64,000 nt of DNA from Lachnospiraceae bacterium. Its GTDB lineage: Bacteria > Bacillota > Clostridia > Lachnospirales > Lachnospiraceae. The stretch lies in NCBI GenBank assembly GCA_031272985.1, contig JAISSU010000024.1:62001-126000 (forward strand). Reading direction: 5' to 3'. Both the position numbers and the translations under genes were made by a program. Below, piece after piece: positions 62,290-64,000 of this stretch. Positions within the stretch are counted from its first letter, which is position 1, and the number at the start of each line of letters is the position of its first letter. Below the pieces are notes generated by a model that saw nothing but the letters and a program-made list of their open reading frames with translations, had not been told where the DNA came from and did not search any database.

Positions 62290-63600
62290 TCACAGACCAT
62301 CTTTACGCAAATCGGTCACGCGTTTTGCCTTTCCCTCGAAACGTTTTAGCGTGAATGGGGCTGCGAGTTTTATCCTGGTTGCAAGTCCGAGTTGCGCTTT
62401 TAGTCCTTTTCCGATTTTTTGCTCGAGTTCGCTAAGTTTCCCATAGCTGTCAAGGAGTGAATCATCAGTCAGTTCAACCTCAATCGTCATAACATCTAAG
62501 TGGTTCTTTCTCTCAACCGTGATCTCATAATGAGGTCCGATTTCCGGAATAGCTAAAAGTACCTCTTCTATCTGTGTCGGGAAGACATTTACTCCCCTGA
62601 TTACGAGCATATCGTCCGCCCTGCCCGAAAGGTTCGCCATACGCGCTGTGGTGCGTCCGCATTTACATGGTTCATACATTAATTTCGTCAGGTCACCAGT
62701 ACGATAACGTATCAAAGGAAGCGCCTCTTTCCCCAGACAGGTAATGACGAGCTCGCCGGTTTCACCTTCATTTAAGACCTCTCCGGTAACAGGATTAATA
62801 ACTTCGGCAATAAACCAGTCTTCATTAATATGCATTCCAACCAGTTCTTCGCATTCGCCGGACACTCCGGGTCCGCAAAGCTCGCTCATACCGTAATTCT
62901 GAGTGCATAAAAAACCTTTTCCCCATATCTTATGCATTTCGTCACGCATTGGCTCTGTCATGCCCTCGCCGCCGAAAAGCCCGATCTTTATTTTTAAGTC
63001 CTTTTCAGGGTCAATCCCCCTCGCCCTTATCTCCTCGCCCAAATGAAGCGCATAAGAAGGCGTGGCAACAAGGAGAGTCACCCCCAAATCCTGCATAAAC
63101 ATGATTTGCTTTTTAGTATTTCCTGAAGACATGGGTATAACAGAAGCCCCGATTTTCTCCAAGCCTCCGTGAAGTCCCAATGCGCCGGTAAATGTCCCGT
63201 AACCAAATGCAATCTGCGCAACATCGGATGAAGAAGCTCCTCCCATACAGGCAATTCGGGCAACATTATTTAACCATACTTCCAGATCATTTTTCGTGTA
63301 ACCTACCATTGTGGGCTTCCCCGTGGTACCGGAACTTGCGTGAAATCTGACCAAGTCCTTTTTATCAACCGCAAAAAGTCCTAAGGGATAGTTATCTCTG
63401 AAATCAACTTTATAGGTAAAAGGAAGCTTCCTTAAATCTTTTATACTCTCAATATGTGAAGGCTTTACCCCCGCCTCGTCCATTTTCGCTCTATATGGAG
63501 CTACTCTGTCATATATATATGCGACTGTGCCTTTAAGCTTTTCAAGCTGAAGTATTTCTATTTCATTTCTATTAAGTGTTTCTTCCTTTGCCCAAATCAT
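62290..63600 (-). CDS. paaK: Phenylacetate-CoA ligase family enzyme (copy 2)
   Basis: 436-aa paralogue of the enzyme at 57979-59310 and first gene of this run. P-loop FHASSGTTGKPTMVGYT, then ATPSYALHLGEEIRARG, NYGMSELCGPGVSGECEE and RADDMLVIRGVNVFPTQIEE. A GGAGG site precedes the ATG by 8 nt or less. Together with iorAB it forms the common clostridial aryl-acid activation set. The two copies differ enough to suggest separate substrates. Confidence 0.93.
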   Translation of the reverse strand: MIWAKEETLNRNEIEILQLEKLKGTVAYIYDRVAPYRAKMDEAGVKPSHIESIKDLRKLPFTYKVDFRDNYPLGLFAVDKKDLVRFHASSGTTGKPTMVGYTKNDLEVWLNNVARIACMGGASSSDVAQIAFGYGTFTGALGLHGGLEKIGASVIPMSSGNTKKQIMFMQDLGVTLLVATPSYALHLGEEIRARGIDPEKDLKIKIGLFGGEGMTEPMRDEMHKIWGKGFLCTQNYGMSELCGPGVSGECEELVGMHINEDWFIAEVINPVTGEVLNEGETGELVITCLGKEALPLIRYRTGDLTKLMYEPCKCGRTTARMANLSGRADDMLVIRGVNVFPTQIEEVLLAIPEIGPHYEITVERKNHLDVMTIEVELTDDSLLDSYGKLSELEQKIGKGLKAQLGLATRIKLAAPFTLKRFEGKAKRVTDLRKDGL

Positions 63601-63692
63601 GAAACTCCTCCTGCGAAACTAAAAATAAAATAACTGAAACAGTATAACACATTGCTTTGTCGGTTTAAAGTGCGAAAAATATCAGATCCCTA

Positions 63693-64000
63693 TCAGATAA
63701 AATCCATCAGATTAAGCTGCGCCTCGTCTGGTAAATCCCCAAGTAACCCGAGCCTTTTCATCTCCTGAGCTTTAACCTTTCCACACTTTGTGCGCTCGGC
63801 AAAATCCTCTACCGACAGATACTCTCCGTCCTTTGCGGCCGATTCAATCTGTTCTGCCGCGACCTTTCCGAGACCTGCAATAGTCTGAAATGACGGCATT
63901 AATTTACCATCAACAATCAAAAATCGCGAAGCCTTAGCTCTGTAGATATCAATCGGTACAAACTCGATACCGCGGGCATACATTTCCTGAACGATTTGCA
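63693..64000 (-). CDS. polC: DNA polymerase III PolC-type, C-terminal end (partial)
   Basis: The last 102 codons of a Gram-positive replicative polymerase. The visible sequence QIVQEMYARGIEFVPIDIYR ... DGKLMPSFQTIAGLGKVAAE ... LGLLGDLPDEAQLNLMDFI matches the C-terminal end of PolC, including the helix-hairpin-helix-like region before the tail. The gene continues past 64000, and its start is not in the window. Confidence 0.95.
   Translation of the reverse strand, partial: QIVQEMYARGIEFVPIDIYRAKASRFLIVDGKLMPSFQTIAGLGKVAAEQIESAAKDGEYLSVEDFAERTKCGKVKAQEMKRLGLLGDLPDEAQLNLMDFI

Overview
The window is one continuous piece of a low-to-mid GC Gram-positive genome. The gene content points to an obligately anaerobic clostridium, most likely Lachnospiraceae or a near relative (inference). 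Evidence: CodY, a CIRCE-controlled groESL, RNase J, YlxM-Ffh, the IreB-RuvX-DUF1292 set, a Prp-processed L27, class III ribonucleotide reductase, rubredoxin and an indolepyruvate:ferredoxin oxidoreductase. Most genes lie on the minus strand. I see no rRNA, tRNA, CRISPR array, phage or complete insertion sequence.

Layout. 0-8.5 kb: groESL, codY, topA, dprA and comM, with a long rod-like RNA fold in the comM leader. 8.5-19 kb: tRNA/rRNA modification and RNA decay genes (U32 protein, rnj, ruvX, ireB, mtaB, thiI-nifS, rsmE, prmA), a plus-strand HPr-like protein without the phosphorylatable His, and mntP. 19-25 kb: a 52-aa rubredoxin, an acyltransferase with a zinc ribbon, mgtE, tmcAL, pgeF, yraN. 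25-32.5 kb: the ribosome/secretion block rnhB-lepB-rbgA-lepB-rplS-trmD-rimM-khpA-rpsP-ffh-ylxM; the second lepB has Arg at the catalytic Lys position. 32.5-37 kb: thioesterase, YdcF-like protein, a TruA-like protein with Glu for the catalytic Asp, asparaginase, trpS. 37-39.2 kb: an accessory patch with a CPBP membrane protein between 38-bp direct repeats, luxS, and a decayed TIR-type gene. 39.2-43.4 kb: metNIQ with an elaborate leader, then rplT-rpmI-infC. 43.4-50 kb: degV, dut, nrdDG with paired NrdR-like boxes, alsT. 49.5-57.3 kb: metA, an AI-2E-family membrane protein, a small gene broken at an A8 run, rpmA-prp-rplU, CBS protein, lysC, metY, cspA. 57.4-63.6 kb: an aryl-acid/2-oxoacid module (two phenylacetate-CoA ligases, iorAB, two ACT proteins). 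The right edge cuts polC.

Methionine supply recurs between 38 and 57 kb (luxS, metNIQ, metA, lysC, metY), yet I find no S-box or T-box upstream of these genes. Instead metNIQ is preceded by a promoter whose spacer holds a perfect 7-1-7 inverted repeat resembling Fur/PerR-family boxes, a second palindrome near +1, a 20-codon ORF rich in Met and Cys codons with its own Shine-Dalgarno, a 9-bp inverted repeat around those codons, and an intrinsic terminator before metN. This looks like leader-peptide attenuation combined with a Fur-family operator, and it is the best candidate here for an undescribed regulatory system. How the parts work together is inference.
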